Positions 22,939-31,573 of a stretch of DNA of 64,000 bases are shown here, piece after piece (position 1 is the first letter of the stretch; each line of letters starts with the position of its first letter). Where the stretch lies: contig CP102274.1 of assembly GCA_025149285.1 (NCBI GenBank), positions 2,867,501 through 2,931,500 on the forward strand. The letters are read 5' to 3'. Source of the stretch: Hungatella hathewayi. Its GTDB lineage: Bacteria > Bacillota > Clostridia > Lachnospirales > Lachnospiraceae. A program made the position numbers and the translations under genes. Below the pieces are notes generated by a model. That model ran no database searches, was not told where the DNA came from, and saw only the letters and a list, made by a program, of their open reading frames with translations.

Positions 22939-24756
22939 ATGTTATATCCGATTTTAACACAGTCGAGAGGACTGATGGATTTAAGCGGCGTCTGGGCTTT
23001 TAAACTGGACGATGGCCGCGGCTTTGAAGAAAAATGGTATGAGAGGCCTCTGGAGGCAGCCATGACCATGCCTGTTCCGGCGTCCTACAACGATCTGAAA
23101 GAAGGGGAAGCCTTCCGGGATCATTACGGCTGGTGCTTCTACCAGAGAACGCTGGCTGTGCCGTCCTATATGAGGGAGCAGCGTCTGGTTCTGCGGTTTG
23201 CCGCAGTGACCCACATTGCCAGGGTCTATTTAAACGGAGTCCTGATTGCAGAGCACAAGGGAGGCTTTCTTCCGTTCGAGGTGCAGATTAACGAGTATCT
23301 GAAAGAAGGAGAGAATCTCCTGACTGTGGCGGTGGACAACCGGATCGATCATACCACCCTTCCGGTCGGCAGCGAAGCGGGCGGCGGAATGGGAGATCTG
23401 ATGGGAATGGGAGGCGGAAAGACATCCAGAAAGAGAAATAATCCCAACTTCGATTTCTTTAATTACTGCGGAATTACCCGTCCGGTCAAGCTGTATACGA
23501 CACCTGCCTCCTATATACAGGATATCTTCTTAAACGCCGAGGTGGAAAATACGACCGCGCGCATCACGTACCATCTTGAGACTGTGGGAGAGGCCACTGC
23601 GAAAATCGCGGTCTATACGAAAGACGGCAGACTGGCGGCGGAGGCGGAGGGAACCGACGGTACTCTGGAGATCTCCGATGTCATCCTGTGGCAGCCGCTC
23701 TGTGCTTATTTATATGATGTGAGAGTGACTTACGGGGAGGATGTCTATACCCTTCCTTATGGAGTCCGTACGGTTAAGACCGAAGGCGGTAAATTCCTGA
23801 TCAACGGCCGCCCGTTCTATTTCAAGGGCTACGGCAAACACGAGGATACCTTCCCGGCCGGCCGCGGGCTTAACCTTCCGATGAATACGAAGGATATTTC
23901 TCTGATGAAGTGGCAGGGAGCCAACAGCTTCCGTACAAGCCATTATCCCTACAGCGAGGAGATGATGCGTCTGTGCGACGAGGAGGGAATCGTGGTGATC
24001 GACGAGACACCGGCAGTTGGAGTCCATTTGAATTTCGGAGGCGGTGCAAACTTTAAAGACGGAAAACGGGTCAATACCTTCGATCCGCCGGAAGAGGGCG
24101 GAATCCGGACACACAGCCACCATATGGACGTAGTCCGCGACATGATTCTGCGCGACAAGAATCACGCCTGTGTCGTCATGTGGAGTATTGCCAACGAGTC
24201 TGATTCCGGCGGACCCGGTGCCTACGCCTATTTTAAACCGCTGTATGATCTGGCAAGGGAGACTGATCCCCAGAAACGCCCCTGTACCATCGTAAGTGTC
24301 CAGATGCCTAATTACAAAGAAGACTGCACGATTGAGCTGAGCGACGTCTTCTGCTTAAACCGCTATTACGGCTGGTATGCCTGCGGCGGCGATCTGGATA
24401 TGGCGAAAGAACTGTGCAGGGAAGAACTGACCTTCTGGAATTCCCTCGGAAAGCCGTTCATGTATACGGAATATGGCGCCGACACGGTAAGCGGCTTCCA
24501 CGACACGACTCCGGTCATGTACACGGAGGAGTATCAGGTGGAGTACTATAAGGTAAACCACGAGATCACCGATTCCCTGGAAAACTTCGTAGGCGAGCAG
24601 GTGTGGAATTTCGCCGATTTTGCTACCAGCCAGAGCCTTCTCAGGGTGCAGGGAAATAAAAAAGGAATCTTTACAAGAGACAGGAAGCCCAAGCTGGTCG
24701 CCCACTATCTCCGTGACAGATGGACGAAAATACCGGAATTCGGGTATAAAGAGTAA
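22939..24756 (+). CDS. uidA: Beta-glucuronidase (GH2), Loop-1-like
   Basis: This 605-residue GH2 enzyme removes glucuronic acid from conjugates. The jelly-roll, immunoglobulin-like and TIM-barrel domains follow in the usual order. The acid/base Glu is E420 in WSIANES, the nucleophile is E511 in YTEYGAD, and the glucuronate-recognising N-x-K motif is N573-K575 in GNKKGIF, which separates glucuronidases from galactosidases. The insert after GVHLNF (about 361-390) is similar in place and size to the Loop 1 of E. coli UidA, linked to small-conjugate hydrolysis. No signal peptide is present, so the enzyme is cytoplasmic and relies on uptake. GAAGGAGAG precedes an ATG; the ATG at 22939 is used. Confidence 0.96.
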   Translation: MLYPILTQSRGLMDLSGVWAFKLDDGRGFEEKWYERPLEAAMTMPVPASYNDLKEGEAFRDHYGWCFYQRTLAVPSYMREQRLVLRFAAVTHIARVYLNGVLIAEHKGGFLPFEVQINEYLKEGENLLTVAVDNRIDHTTLPVGSEAGGGMGDLMGMGGGKTSRKRNNPNFDFFNYCGITRPVKLYTTPASYIQDIFLNAEVENTTARITYHLETVGEATAKIAVYTKDGRLAAEAEGTDGTLEISDVILWQPLCAYLYDVRVTYGEDVYTLPYGVRTVKTEGGKFLINGRPFYFKGYGKHEDTFPAGRGLNLPMNTKDISLMKWQGANSFRTSHYPYSEEMMRLCDEEGIVVIDETPAVGVHLNFGGGANFKDGKRVNTFDPPEEGGIRTHSHHMDVVRDMILRDKNHACVVMWSIANESDSGGPGAYAYFKPLYDLARETDPQKRPCTIVSVQMPNYKEDCTIELSDVFCLNRYYGWYACGGDLDMAKELCREELTFWNSLGKPFMYTEYGADTVSGFHDTTPVMYTEEYQVEYYKVNHEITDSLENFVGEQVWNFADFATSQSLLRVQGNKKGIFTRDRKPKLVAHYLRDRWTKIPEFGYKE

Positions 24757-24764
24757 GAGTCTGA

Positions 24765-24803
24765 CGGCCGTATCCCGTTTTGCAGCGGGATGCGGCTGTT
24801 TTT
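24765..24803 (+). terminator. Intrinsic terminator after the beta-glucuronidase
   Basis: Arms CGGCCGTATCCCG (24765-24777) and CGGGATGCGGCTG (24786-24798) pair with one or two G-U/mismatch positions and are followed by TTTTT. Confidence 0.8.
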
Positions 24804-24957
24804 GCACCGTCTGTCTGTATCTGCCTGCGTCCTCCGACCGGGAAAAAGGGTCAATTAACGTGTATGATTTGGTTAAGATATGCGTAGATAACGCCCGGAA
24901 AAATGATTACAATAAAACTGTTCAGTCAGAAATATGGAAAATAACGGAGGAGAGAAA

Positions 24958-25755
24958 ATGAGACAAAAAAGACGGATGGTTATGATGGCGGCGGGGCTGT
25001 TATGCATTTCTGCGATTCTGGCAGGCTGCGCAAAGGCTCAGGTACAGGCACAGGAGACGGCTAAGGAGCAGATGCCGGTTACCCTGTATCTGACGAGACA
25101 CGGAAAGACCATGCTGAATACTACGGGGCGTATGCAGGGGTGGTGCGATTCCCCACTGACGGAAGAGGGGGCGGCGGTGGCCGAAAAACTGGGGGCTGGA
25201 TTAAAAAAAGCCGGAATTACGTTTGACGCGGTTTACACAAGTGACAGCGGACGGGCAATTGAGACGGCGGAGCTGGTTCTTAAGAACAATGGACAGCAGG
25301 ATTTGGCTGTGCAGAAAAATCCCAGGATACGCGAAGTGTGCTATGGCATTTACGAAGGAGCCATGCCGGCGGAGGCATACGCACCGGCAGCAAAGGCACT
25401 GGGCTATGACAGTGTGGATACCATGATGGGCGCGGTGATGAGCGGCGCGATGACGATCAATGAAGCCGTATCTGCCATGGCAAAAACCGATGAGAGCAAA
25501 ACGGCAGAGACATGGGAGACCGCGCAGAAGCGGGTTATGGAAGGCCTCCGTGAGATCGCGGACGAGGCGGCCCGGAAGGGACAGAATCAGGTGCTGGTGG
25601 TCTCGCACGGGATGGCCATATCCGCCGCGGTTGCTGCGATTGATCCGGAGGCAGAGGCAGGGGAACTGGGCAATGCTTCCATTACAAAACTGATCTGTGA
25701 CGGCGGGACATTTACCGTGGAATCAGTGAACGATATGAGTTATATCGAAGAATAG
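24958..25755 (+). CDS. Histidine-phosphatase (phosphoglycerate-mutase-like) lipoprotein
   Basis: A 265-residue exported protein. A lysine/arginine-rich start and hydrophobic stretch end in a lipobox, ILAGC, at about residues 21-25, so it should be a membrane-anchored lipoprotein. The mature domain has the RHG motif of the histidine phosphatase superfamily in LTRHGKTMLN, and the second catalytic histidine in VSHGMA. It would dephosphorylate an extracytoplasmic substrate of unknown identity. ATG 24958 follows CGGAGGAGAG, preferred over an upstream in-frame ATG. It sits between the glucuronidase and the convergent sulfatase-like gene and may be independent of both. Confidence 0.9.
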   Translation: MRQKRRMVMMAAGLLCISAILAGCAKAQVQAQETAKEQMPVTLYLTRHGKTMLNTTGRMQGWCDSPLTEEGAAVAEKLGAGLKKAGITFDAVYTSDSGRAIETAELVLKNNGQQDLAVQKNPRIREVCYGIYEGAMPAEAYAPAAKALGYDSVDTMMGAVMSGAMTINEAVSAMAKTDESKTAETWETAQKRVMEGLREIADEAARKGQNQVLVVSHGMAISAAVAAIDPEAEAGELGNASITKLICDGGTFTVESVNDMSYIEE

Positions 25756-25772
25756 AGTATCAGAAACTCAGT

Positions 25773-25838
25773 CAGAGGGGGGAATCGGATAGGAAGATAC
25801 GGATGAAATCCGTCGTTCCTGTCCGGTTCTCCCCTCTG
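25773..25838. terminator. Large bidirectional hairpin terminator
   Basis: The left arm from 25773 (CAGAGGGG...) and the right arm ending 25838 (...CCCCTCTG) pair at about 20 of 24 positions, with a further GGAT/ATCC stem at the tip. It separates the converging lipoprotein and alkylsulfatase-type genes. Confidence 0.7.
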
Positions 25839-25873
25839 TGTGGTTCCTGTGGAAGTTATTTCCGCGGGGGTTG

Positions 25874-27163
25874 TTATTCGGTATCCAGTTCTTTGGCGCA
25901 GCTGAGATAGTAGTGGCGTCCATTAGCACTGGTTTCCAGCCGGGCGAGTTCTCTTAAGCTCCCGGCCTTCCAACGGCGGGCATTGTCACCTGCGTCCTTC
26001 GACACCGCGTCTCCGGCGCCGAGAAGAAGGTCGCAGAGTTCAGCGGCCCACTGGAATTCCGATTCCGTCAGCGCTTTTTTGACAGCCTCGGAAACGGCCT
26101 GTTCGCCGCCTGCCAGTTCAACCAGTCTGCGGGAATATTCCTCCGGTGCCGTGCGGTTTAAATTGGACGGGTTGCCGTCAAACCATCCTACATATCCCTG
26201 ATAGATGGCGCGCACGGACCACTGCACGGTGCCGTAATACTCCTGAAGGTACGGCAGATTTCGGTACCGCTCCGGAAGGACCACCCTGGCGGCAGTTTCA
26301 TCCTGGGAGAGTCCCTGGCTGATGCAGGAGAGCGTCTCATCTAAGACATAGCGGATGGCCTCCTGATAATTACCGAGCACCTCGCTGATCCGTTCGCGTC
26401 CCAGTACCGGCAGCATGTGGCCGGGAAGCAGGGCGTCGGCAGGATAACTCCTGATGCGCTCCAGACTGTCCACCCAGGCGGCGATATCGCGGTACTGTCC
26501 GCCGCGTATGGCGTAGAGATTGGGCCAGCATCCGTAGTAGTTGTCACCGCAGCACATGATCCGCTCCCCGGGAAGCCATAGAAAGATCTGATCATCCGTC
26601 TCTCCGACCGCGGATACCATCTCGAAGGTGACTCCATCGATGGTGCGTATGACGGAATCTTCGGTATAGAGCGTGGCAGGCGGAAGAAACGAATAGACGC
26701 CGTCGCCGATGGCGTGGCCTTCCCGGATTCCCAGTCCCTGGGTAATGAGCTCTTCGTCGGTCAGACCGTAGCCGAACTGGCGGAAAGTTCTTTTGTTCAG
26801 GATTGGATTGATCCGGTCGGTGCCTTTTAATACGGCCTTTTTCGGGGCAAAGGCGATGATCTCCTCCACCGTGTCCCGGAACGCGCCGCCGCCGCCCCGG
26901 TGATCCGGGTGACCATGGGTATAGATGATTGTTTTAACCGGTTTATCCGTGAGACGGGACAGCTCATCCCTCAGGCGCGCGGCTCTGGCATCGGAGTCCA
27001 GGGTATCGATCAGTATCAGGGACGTATCCCCTTCCACGATGATACAGTTGCTGTGCCCCCAGCCGACTGCGATTCTGACACGGTCGGTGATTGTGATTAG
27101 TTCCTTTGGAAACGCGGTATCGTTAAATTCTCTTAATCTTGTTTCAGCGTCATTGCTTAACAA
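25874..27163 (-). CDS. Alkylsulfatase-type metallo-beta-lactamase-fold hydrolase
   Basis: A 429-residue metallo-beta-lactamase-fold hydrolase resembling the alkyl sulfatases SdsA1/BDS1. The zinc motif THGHPDH (H83, H85, D87, H88) is complete. The later segment GYVGWFDGNPSNLN belongs to the all-helical dimerisation domain that defines this group. It is shorter than SdsA1, lacking a signal peptide and the C-terminal SCP-2-like lipid domain, so it is cytoplasmic and may prefer smaller organic sulfates. GGAGGGATCTG precedes the ATG. Being next to a glucuronidase locus, it invites a role in sulfate-conjugate hydrolysis, which is inference. Confidence 0.85.
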   Translation of the reverse strand: MLSNDAETRLREFNDTAFPKELITITDRVRIAVGWGHSNCIIVEGDTSLILIDTLDSDARAARLRDELSRLTDKPVKTIIYTHGHPDHRGGGGAFRDTVEEIIAFAPKKAVLKGTDRINPILNKRTFRQFGYGLTDEELITQGLGIREGHAIGDGVYSFLPPATLYTEDSVIRTIDGVTFEMVSAVGETDDQIFLWLPGERIMCCGDNYYGCWPNLYAIRGGQYRDIAAWVDSLERIRSYPADALLPGHMLPVLGRERISEVLGNYQEAIRYVLDETLSCISQGLSQDETAARVVLPERYRNLPYLQEYYGTVQWSVRAIYQGYVGWFDGNPSNLNRTAPEEYSRRLVELAGGEQAVSEAVKKALTESEFQWAAELCDLLLGAGDAVSKDAGDNARRWKAGSLRELARLETSANGRHYYLSCAKELDTE

Positions 27164-27212
27164 ACAGATCCCTCCCTGTACTTTTTCTTAAGTTTATCAT
27201 AGTTTCGGATAC

Positions 27213-27242
27213 TTTACAAATGAATGGTTCCCTGAGTATAAT
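27213..27242 (+). promoter_or_regulatory. Predicted promoter of the 423-residue unknown gene
   Basis: TTTACA (27213-27218), 18-bp spacer, TATAAT (27237-27242). It is 67 bases before the chosen start at 27310 and rules out longer in-frame extensions. Confidence 0.6.
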
Positions 27243-27309
27243 GAAAGAAGCACAGGCGGGACAGGAAACTGCAGCGCCGGGTGAGCGATATGTGGGAAAG
27301 GAAAAAAGT

Positions 27310-28581
27310 ATGAGTGTAGGTTTTACATGCCAGGCAGTGGTGAAGGATAAACGATTTGTTAAGCAGATGATCCGGATGCTGGGAGAGGAGAAACGGTATG
27401 AGGTGCGGCAGGAAGAGGACTATATGCGCGTGGGATTCTGCCGGCTGGGAGATCTGTTCTTTCAGTTCGGTTCCGGGCTGGACGGGGAAATTCCGACGCA
27501 GATGGTCTATGGGGAATGCACCTCAAGCCTGGCGGGAGCGGGATTTCATGCGGCGGCGGTCCGTTTTGTGGAGGAACTGGCCAGAGAGACGGAGATGGAA
27601 ATAATCCTCAGCGATGAGACCGGTTATGGAGATGACCATGATTTTGACCGGATGAGAGAGGAGCATTTTTATGGCTGGCTGAAGAATCTGGTTTCTGTAT
27701 GCCGGGAGCGGGAGGAACAGTGGCCGGAGGCCGTTTCATTCGGTCTCTGCTGGGATCTGGACCAGTATACGCCGGAGGAGGTTCCGGGAACCGTGTTCAC
27801 CCCCTTCGGCCGGTTCTCAATCCAGAAAATAGTCGGCTGGGTGGAGCAGGAGGGAATTGAGCCCTTTGCAAAGGAGTTTTTTATCTGGAATGAACCGGGC
27901 CGGGATGCCGGATATTACAGAAACACGGCCCTCAGCCTGATGTGGGAAGAGTGTTATTTTATGCCGGGCAGCAGGAGCGGCCGGGACAGGCGGATCAACG
28001 ACCGGATCATCGATGATCTGGAACGCTCCCTTCTCCTGGACAGGAGCCTTCCGTTTCCTGCGGAGGAATACATAACGCTCTGCCGGTTAAATGAAAGGGA
28101 GCCGGAGTCTGTGGCGGACGTGCCGGTGTATGAAGCGGATTATCCCATCGGTTACAGACGGGGGAACGTGCGGGAGAAGATCGGCAGTATGACCTTTGTC
28201 ATTCCGGGATCCTATCTCTATGAATACGATGAGGACGGCAATTCTCATTCGTGGTACGACGATCTGGAAGAGGGCTGGCATGCGGTTCGGATTACGGCGT
28301 TAAAAAGCAGGGAGGAGAGTCCGGAGATCACGGAACGGATCTTTAGCGGGGCGGATGGCGAGCCGGTGGATGGTGAGAACGGCTGTCTAAAGTACCGGTT
28401 TGCATTCGCCGGGACGGTGGAACCGGAGACAGAGGAGGCGTACAGCCAGTATGTCGGTGAGGTGGCCGGCGGTTACCAGATTGCACTGATTACGGCTTCC
28501 TGTGAGCACAGAGAGGATGAGTGGGCAGAGGCATTTTTTCGAAGCGTGGCCCATTCGCCGGAGGCAAAGCTGGAAAAATGA
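27310..28581 (+). CDS. Protein of unknown function (423 aa)
   Basis: I do not recognise this family. The 423-residue protein is acidic, soluble, and without signal peptide or membrane helices. Visible features are a low-complexity acid-rich middle and a C-terminal stretch YLYEYDEDGNSHSWYDDLEE around residues 299-318 that could form a beta-rich domain. Start 27310 (MSVGFTCQAVV) follows GGAAAGGAAAAAAG and lies downstream of the promoter at 27213-27242. It is followed 59 bases later by the VOC protein gene. No functional inference is justified from the neighbours. Confidence 0.72.
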   Translation: MSVGFTCQAVVKDKRFVKQMIRMLGEEKRYEVRQEEDYMRVGFCRLGDLFFQFGSGLDGEIPTQMVYGECTSSLAGAGFHAAAVRFVEELARETEMEIILSDETGYGDDHDFDRMREEHFYGWLKNLVSVCREREEQWPEAVSFGLCWDLDQYTPEEVPGTVFTPFGRFSIQKIVGWVEQEGIEPFAKEFFIWNEPGRDAGYYRNTALSLMWEECYFMPGSRSGRDRRINDRIIDDLERSLLLDRSLPFPAEEYITLCRLNEREPESVADVPVYEADYPIGYRRGNVREKIGSMTFVIPGSYLYEYDEDGNSHSWYDDLEEGWHAVRITALKSREESPEITERIFSGADGEPVDGENGCLKYRFAFAGTVEPETEEAYSQYVGEVAGGYQIALITASCEHREDEWAEAFFRSVAHSPEAKLEK

Positions 28582-28640
28582 TAAAGAAATGGATATCTGG
28601 TTATAATAATTCCATCTTAGAATCCAAGGAGGAACACAGG

Positions 28641-29060
28641 ATGGAATTTACACCCTATATCCGTTTTAACGGAAGCTGCCGGGAGGCGGTGGAATTTTAT
28701 GCGAAGGCGTTCGGGGCGGAGCAGCCGAAGGTTCTGACGTTCGGTGAGAGCGGGGAGAACCCAGCGTGGCCGATGCCGGAGGAGGCGAAGAAACTGATTA
28801 TGCATGCGGAGATCGTCGTGGAAGGACGGAAGCTGATGTTTTCCGACACGTTTCCGGGTATGCCGTATGAGCAGGGAAACCATATTACGATCGCGGTGGC
28901 GCCTGAGGATGAGGAGACGGCCAGGAGGATTTTCGGACATTTGAAGGAAGGCGGAAAGGTCGAGATGGAGCTTTCCGAGACGGCCTGGAGCAGCTGCTAC
29001 GGTATGGTGACGGACCGCTACGGCATCGGATGGCAGATGAATGTCCTGAGAGGACAGTGA
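28641..29060 (+). CDS. VOC-superfamily (PhnB/glyoxalase-like) protein
   Basis: A 139-residue protein of the vicinal-oxygen-chelate fold, PhnB-like branch. It begins FTPYIRFNGSCREAVEFYAK, the common opening of this group, and later has MVTDRYGIGWQMN, the conserved terminal strand. These proteins are often annotated as 3-demethylubiquinone methyltransferase-like or DUF1428-type, but few have a known reaction. AAGGAGGAACA precedes ATG 28641. The function is unassigned. Confidence 0.87.
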   Translation: MEFTPYIRFNGSCREAVEFYAKAFGAEQPKVLTFGESGENPAWPMPEEAKKLIMHAEIVVEGRKLMFSDTFPGMPYEQGNHITIAVAPEDEETARRIFGHLKEGGKVEMELSETAWSSCYGMVTDRYGIGWQMNVLRGQ

Positions 29061-29158
29061 CCGTGCGACCTTTTGCAGCGGGCGATAAAGCGCTTTGCAA
29101 ATGCGGCGGTTAGTGATATGATAGATAGAAATGTTACAGGTAAAAGGATTGAAACACA

Positions 29159-30535
29159 ATGTCAGACACGGCAAATGATTTTTCAAAAGGCAGTATCGTA
29201 GCGAATATTATGAAGCTGGCAGTTCCCATGACGCTGGCCCAGTTAATCAATGTACTTTATAATATTATTGACAGGATCTATATCGGACGGATTCCGGAAA
29301 ATGCCACGCTGGCGTTAACCGGACTCGGGCTATGTCTGCCCATTATTTCCATGGTCATCGCGTTCGCCAATCTCTTTGGCATGGGTGGGGCACCGTTGTG
29401 CTCCATCGAACGCGGGCGCGGGAATAAGAAGGAAGCGGAATTGATCATGGGTAATTCCTTTGTTTTGATGGTTCTGTTTGGAATAGGCCTGACCGTGGTG
29501 GGACTGGCTCTTAAAAAGCCCATGCTCTATCTGTTCGGGGCCAGTGACAACACGTATCCGTATGCGGATCAGTACATAAGCATCTATCTTCTTGGCAGTA
29601 TTTTCGTGATGATCGGTCTGGGGATGAACAGCTTCATCAATTCGCAGGGCTTCGGTACGATCGGTATGATGACCGTGCTGCTCGGCGCGATTGCCAATAT
29701 TATTCTGGATCCCATCTTTATCTTCACTTTACACATGGGAGTGCAGGGAGCGGCGCTTGCCACGATTCTTTCCCAGCTGCTTTCGGCCGTCTGGATCGTA
29801 AAGTTTTTAACGGGCAGCAAGGCGATCTTAAGACTGAGAACCTCGGCGTTCCGGCTGAAGAAGCAGCGTGTAAAAGATATCGTGGCCCTTGGCATGTCGG
29901 GGTTTACCATGGCGATTACCAACAGCTCGGTGCAGATTATGTACAATGCGTCGCTGCAGCACTACGGCGGTGATCTGTATGTGGGAATCATGACCGTGAT
30001 CAACTCTATCCGGGAAATCATCTCCATGCCGGTCAACGGTCTGACCAACAGCGCACAGCCGGTGATGGGGTTCAATTATGGGGCAGGGGAGTATAAACGG
30101 GTGAAACGGGCCATTGTTTTTATTTCGGTGGTTTCCATTGCCTACACGACGGTTATGTGGCTGTTTGTCCATGGCTTTCCGGAATTTTTTATACGTATCT
30201 TCAATCAGGATGCAGATCTGGTCAGGGAGGGAATTCCGGCCATGCGGATCTACTACTTCGGCTTTTTTATGATGTCGCTTCAGTTTGCCGGCCAATCTGT
30301 GTTTGTGGCCCTGGGAAAAGCGAAGAATGCGGTATTTTTCTCGATATTCAGGAAAGTAATCATTGTAATCCCGCTGATGCTGCTCCTTCCTCTGATGTTT
30401 GGACTGGGAACGGACGGCGTCCTTATGGCGGAACCGGTGTCCAACTTCATCGGCGGTGCAGCCTGCTTTATCACGATGCTGATTACGGTATGGCCGGAAC
30501 TTAGCGGAAAGAAACGTGAAAAATCCAAAACGTGA
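29159..30535 (+). CDS. MATE-family efflux transporter
   Basis: A 458-residue twelve-helix MATE transporter, distinct from the one at 7764. The start MKLAVPMTLAQLINVLYNII followed by DRIYIGR is typical of the DinF/clostridial branch, with the conserved GxGG-like segment GMGGAPLCSIERGRG. It would exchange Na+ or H+ for a cationic organic compound; substrate unknown. AAAGGATTG precedes the ATG. The acetamidase gene begins 41 bases after its stop and could be in the same transcript. Confidence 0.92.
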   Translation: MSDTANDFSKGSIVANIMKLAVPMTLAQLINVLYNIIDRIYIGRIPENATLALTGLGLCLPIISMVIAFANLFGMGGAPLCSIERGRGNKKEAELIMGNSFVLMVLFGIGLTVVGLALKKPMLYLFGASDNTYPYADQYISIYLLGSIFVMIGLGMNSFINSQGFGTIGMMTVLLGAIANIILDPIFIFTLHMGVQGAALATILSQLLSAVWIVKFLTGSKAILRLRTSAFRLKKQRVKDIVALGMSGFTMAITNSSVQIMYNASLQHYGGDLYVGIMTVINSIREIISMPVNGLTNSAQPVMGFNYGAGEYKRVKRAIVFISVVSIAYTTVMWLFVHGFPEFFIRIFNQDADLVREGIPAMRIYYFGFFMMSLQFAGQSVFVALGKAKNAVFFSIFRKVIIVIPLMLLLPLMFGLGTDGVLMAEPVSNFIGGAACFITMLITVWPELSGKKREKSKT

Positions 30536-30576
30536 AAAGTCCAGCTGCGAAACTAAACAGGATCAGGAGAATCGAA

Positions 30577-31488
30577 ATGAAAGTGATAACGAAAGATTTT
30601 ATAACGAATGTGCTCTCGAAGGACAATGCAGCCTGTGCTTCCATCAGATCGGGAGAGACTGTGGTATTTGAGACGTATGACTGTTTTACCAACCAGTTTC
30701 TGCCGGAGGAGGCCACGTTTGAAAATGTGGTGAGAAAACCGGGGAATCCGGCGACCGGGCCTCTGTACATTGAGGGAGCGATGCCGGGGGACATGCTCAG
30801 AATTGAGATTCTGGACATCGAACTGGGGCCTGTCGGCATTGTGATGCTGGGGCCGGGCAGCGGAAGTGAGAGAACGGAATTTCCGGAAAAGATACTGAAA
30901 CGTGTTCCTGTCAAAGACGGAAAGGCATACTACGACGGCAAAGTGGAGATACCGGTAGAACCGATGATCGGCGTGATCGGAGTGGCCCCTGCGGCGGAAG
31001 GCGTTTCCACCATAACTCCCATGGATCATGGCGGTAATATGGACTGCACCCAGATCAAAAAAGGCGCTGTGCTGTATCTTCCTGTCTTTGTGGAAGGAGG
31101 CCTTTTATCGATGGGAGACTTTCACGCCATCATGGGAGACGGAGAAGTGGAGGACTGCGGTCTGGAGATCGAAGGCCGGGCCACGGTACACGTTGACGTA
31201 GTGCGGAATCAATACTGTGTGCCTTACCCCATGATTGAGACGGAGGACCGTCTGATTACCATCGCGTCGGCGGAGGACGTGGAAGGTGCATGGAGGGCCG
31301 CGACGAGACAGATGTTTGATTTTATGAGAGAAAAGATTGGGATGAGTGTTTCGGACGCTGGGATGCTTTTGACGATGACAGGCAGCCTGATCATCTGTCA
31401 GACCGTGAATCCGATGAAAACTGTCAGAATGGAATTGCCTCGTTATATAACTAAAGGTTATGGCTTTTATTCGATCTTTGGCTCATGA
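30577..31488 (+). CDS. Acetamidase/formamidase family protein
   Basis: A 303-residue member of the FmdA/AmdA family, which hydrolyse formamide or short amides to ammonia and the acid. Characteristic segments are PATGPLYIEGAMPGDMLRIE and DHGGNMDCTQIKKGAVLYLP, the latter with the conserved Asp-His and GGNMD. Start 30577 (MKVITKDF) has AGGAGAATCG upstream and replaces a longer in-frame start that overlaps the MATE gene. It would supply ammonium from amides; the true substrate is not readable. Confidence 0.9.
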   Translation: MKVITKDFITNVLSKDNAACASIRSGETVVFETYDCFTNQFLPEEATFENVVRKPGNPATGPLYIEGAMPGDMLRIEILDIELGPVGIVMLGPGSGSERTEFPEKILKRVPVKDGKAYYDGKVEIPVEPMIGVIGVAPAAEGVSTITPMDHGGNMDCTQIKKGAVLYLPVFVEGGLLSMGDFHAIMGDGEVEDCGLEIEGRATVHVDVVRNQYCVPYPMIETEDRLITIASAEDVEGAWRAATRQMFDFMREKIGMSVSDAGMLLTMTGSLIICQTVNPMKTVRMELPRYITKGYGFYSIFGS

Positions 31489-31498
31489 GGAAAATGTC

Positions 31499-31527
31499 TT
31501 GACTTTTATATGGAAAAGTATAATAAT
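31499..31527 (+). promoter_or_regulatory. Predicted promoter of ilvE
   Basis: TTGACT (31499-31504), 17-bp spacer, AATAAT (31522-31527), overlapping a TATAAT at 31519. The 5' leader is short (about 40 nt), so no T-box or attenuator fits. Confidence 0.45.
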
Positions 31528-31573
31528 GAAAAAAATTAAGAAACACATCATCTAGGGAAAGAGGAAGATACGT

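Noticed and set aside
31489..31573. T-box or attenuator before ilvE
   Set aside because: The leader is only about 40 nt and contains no terminator.
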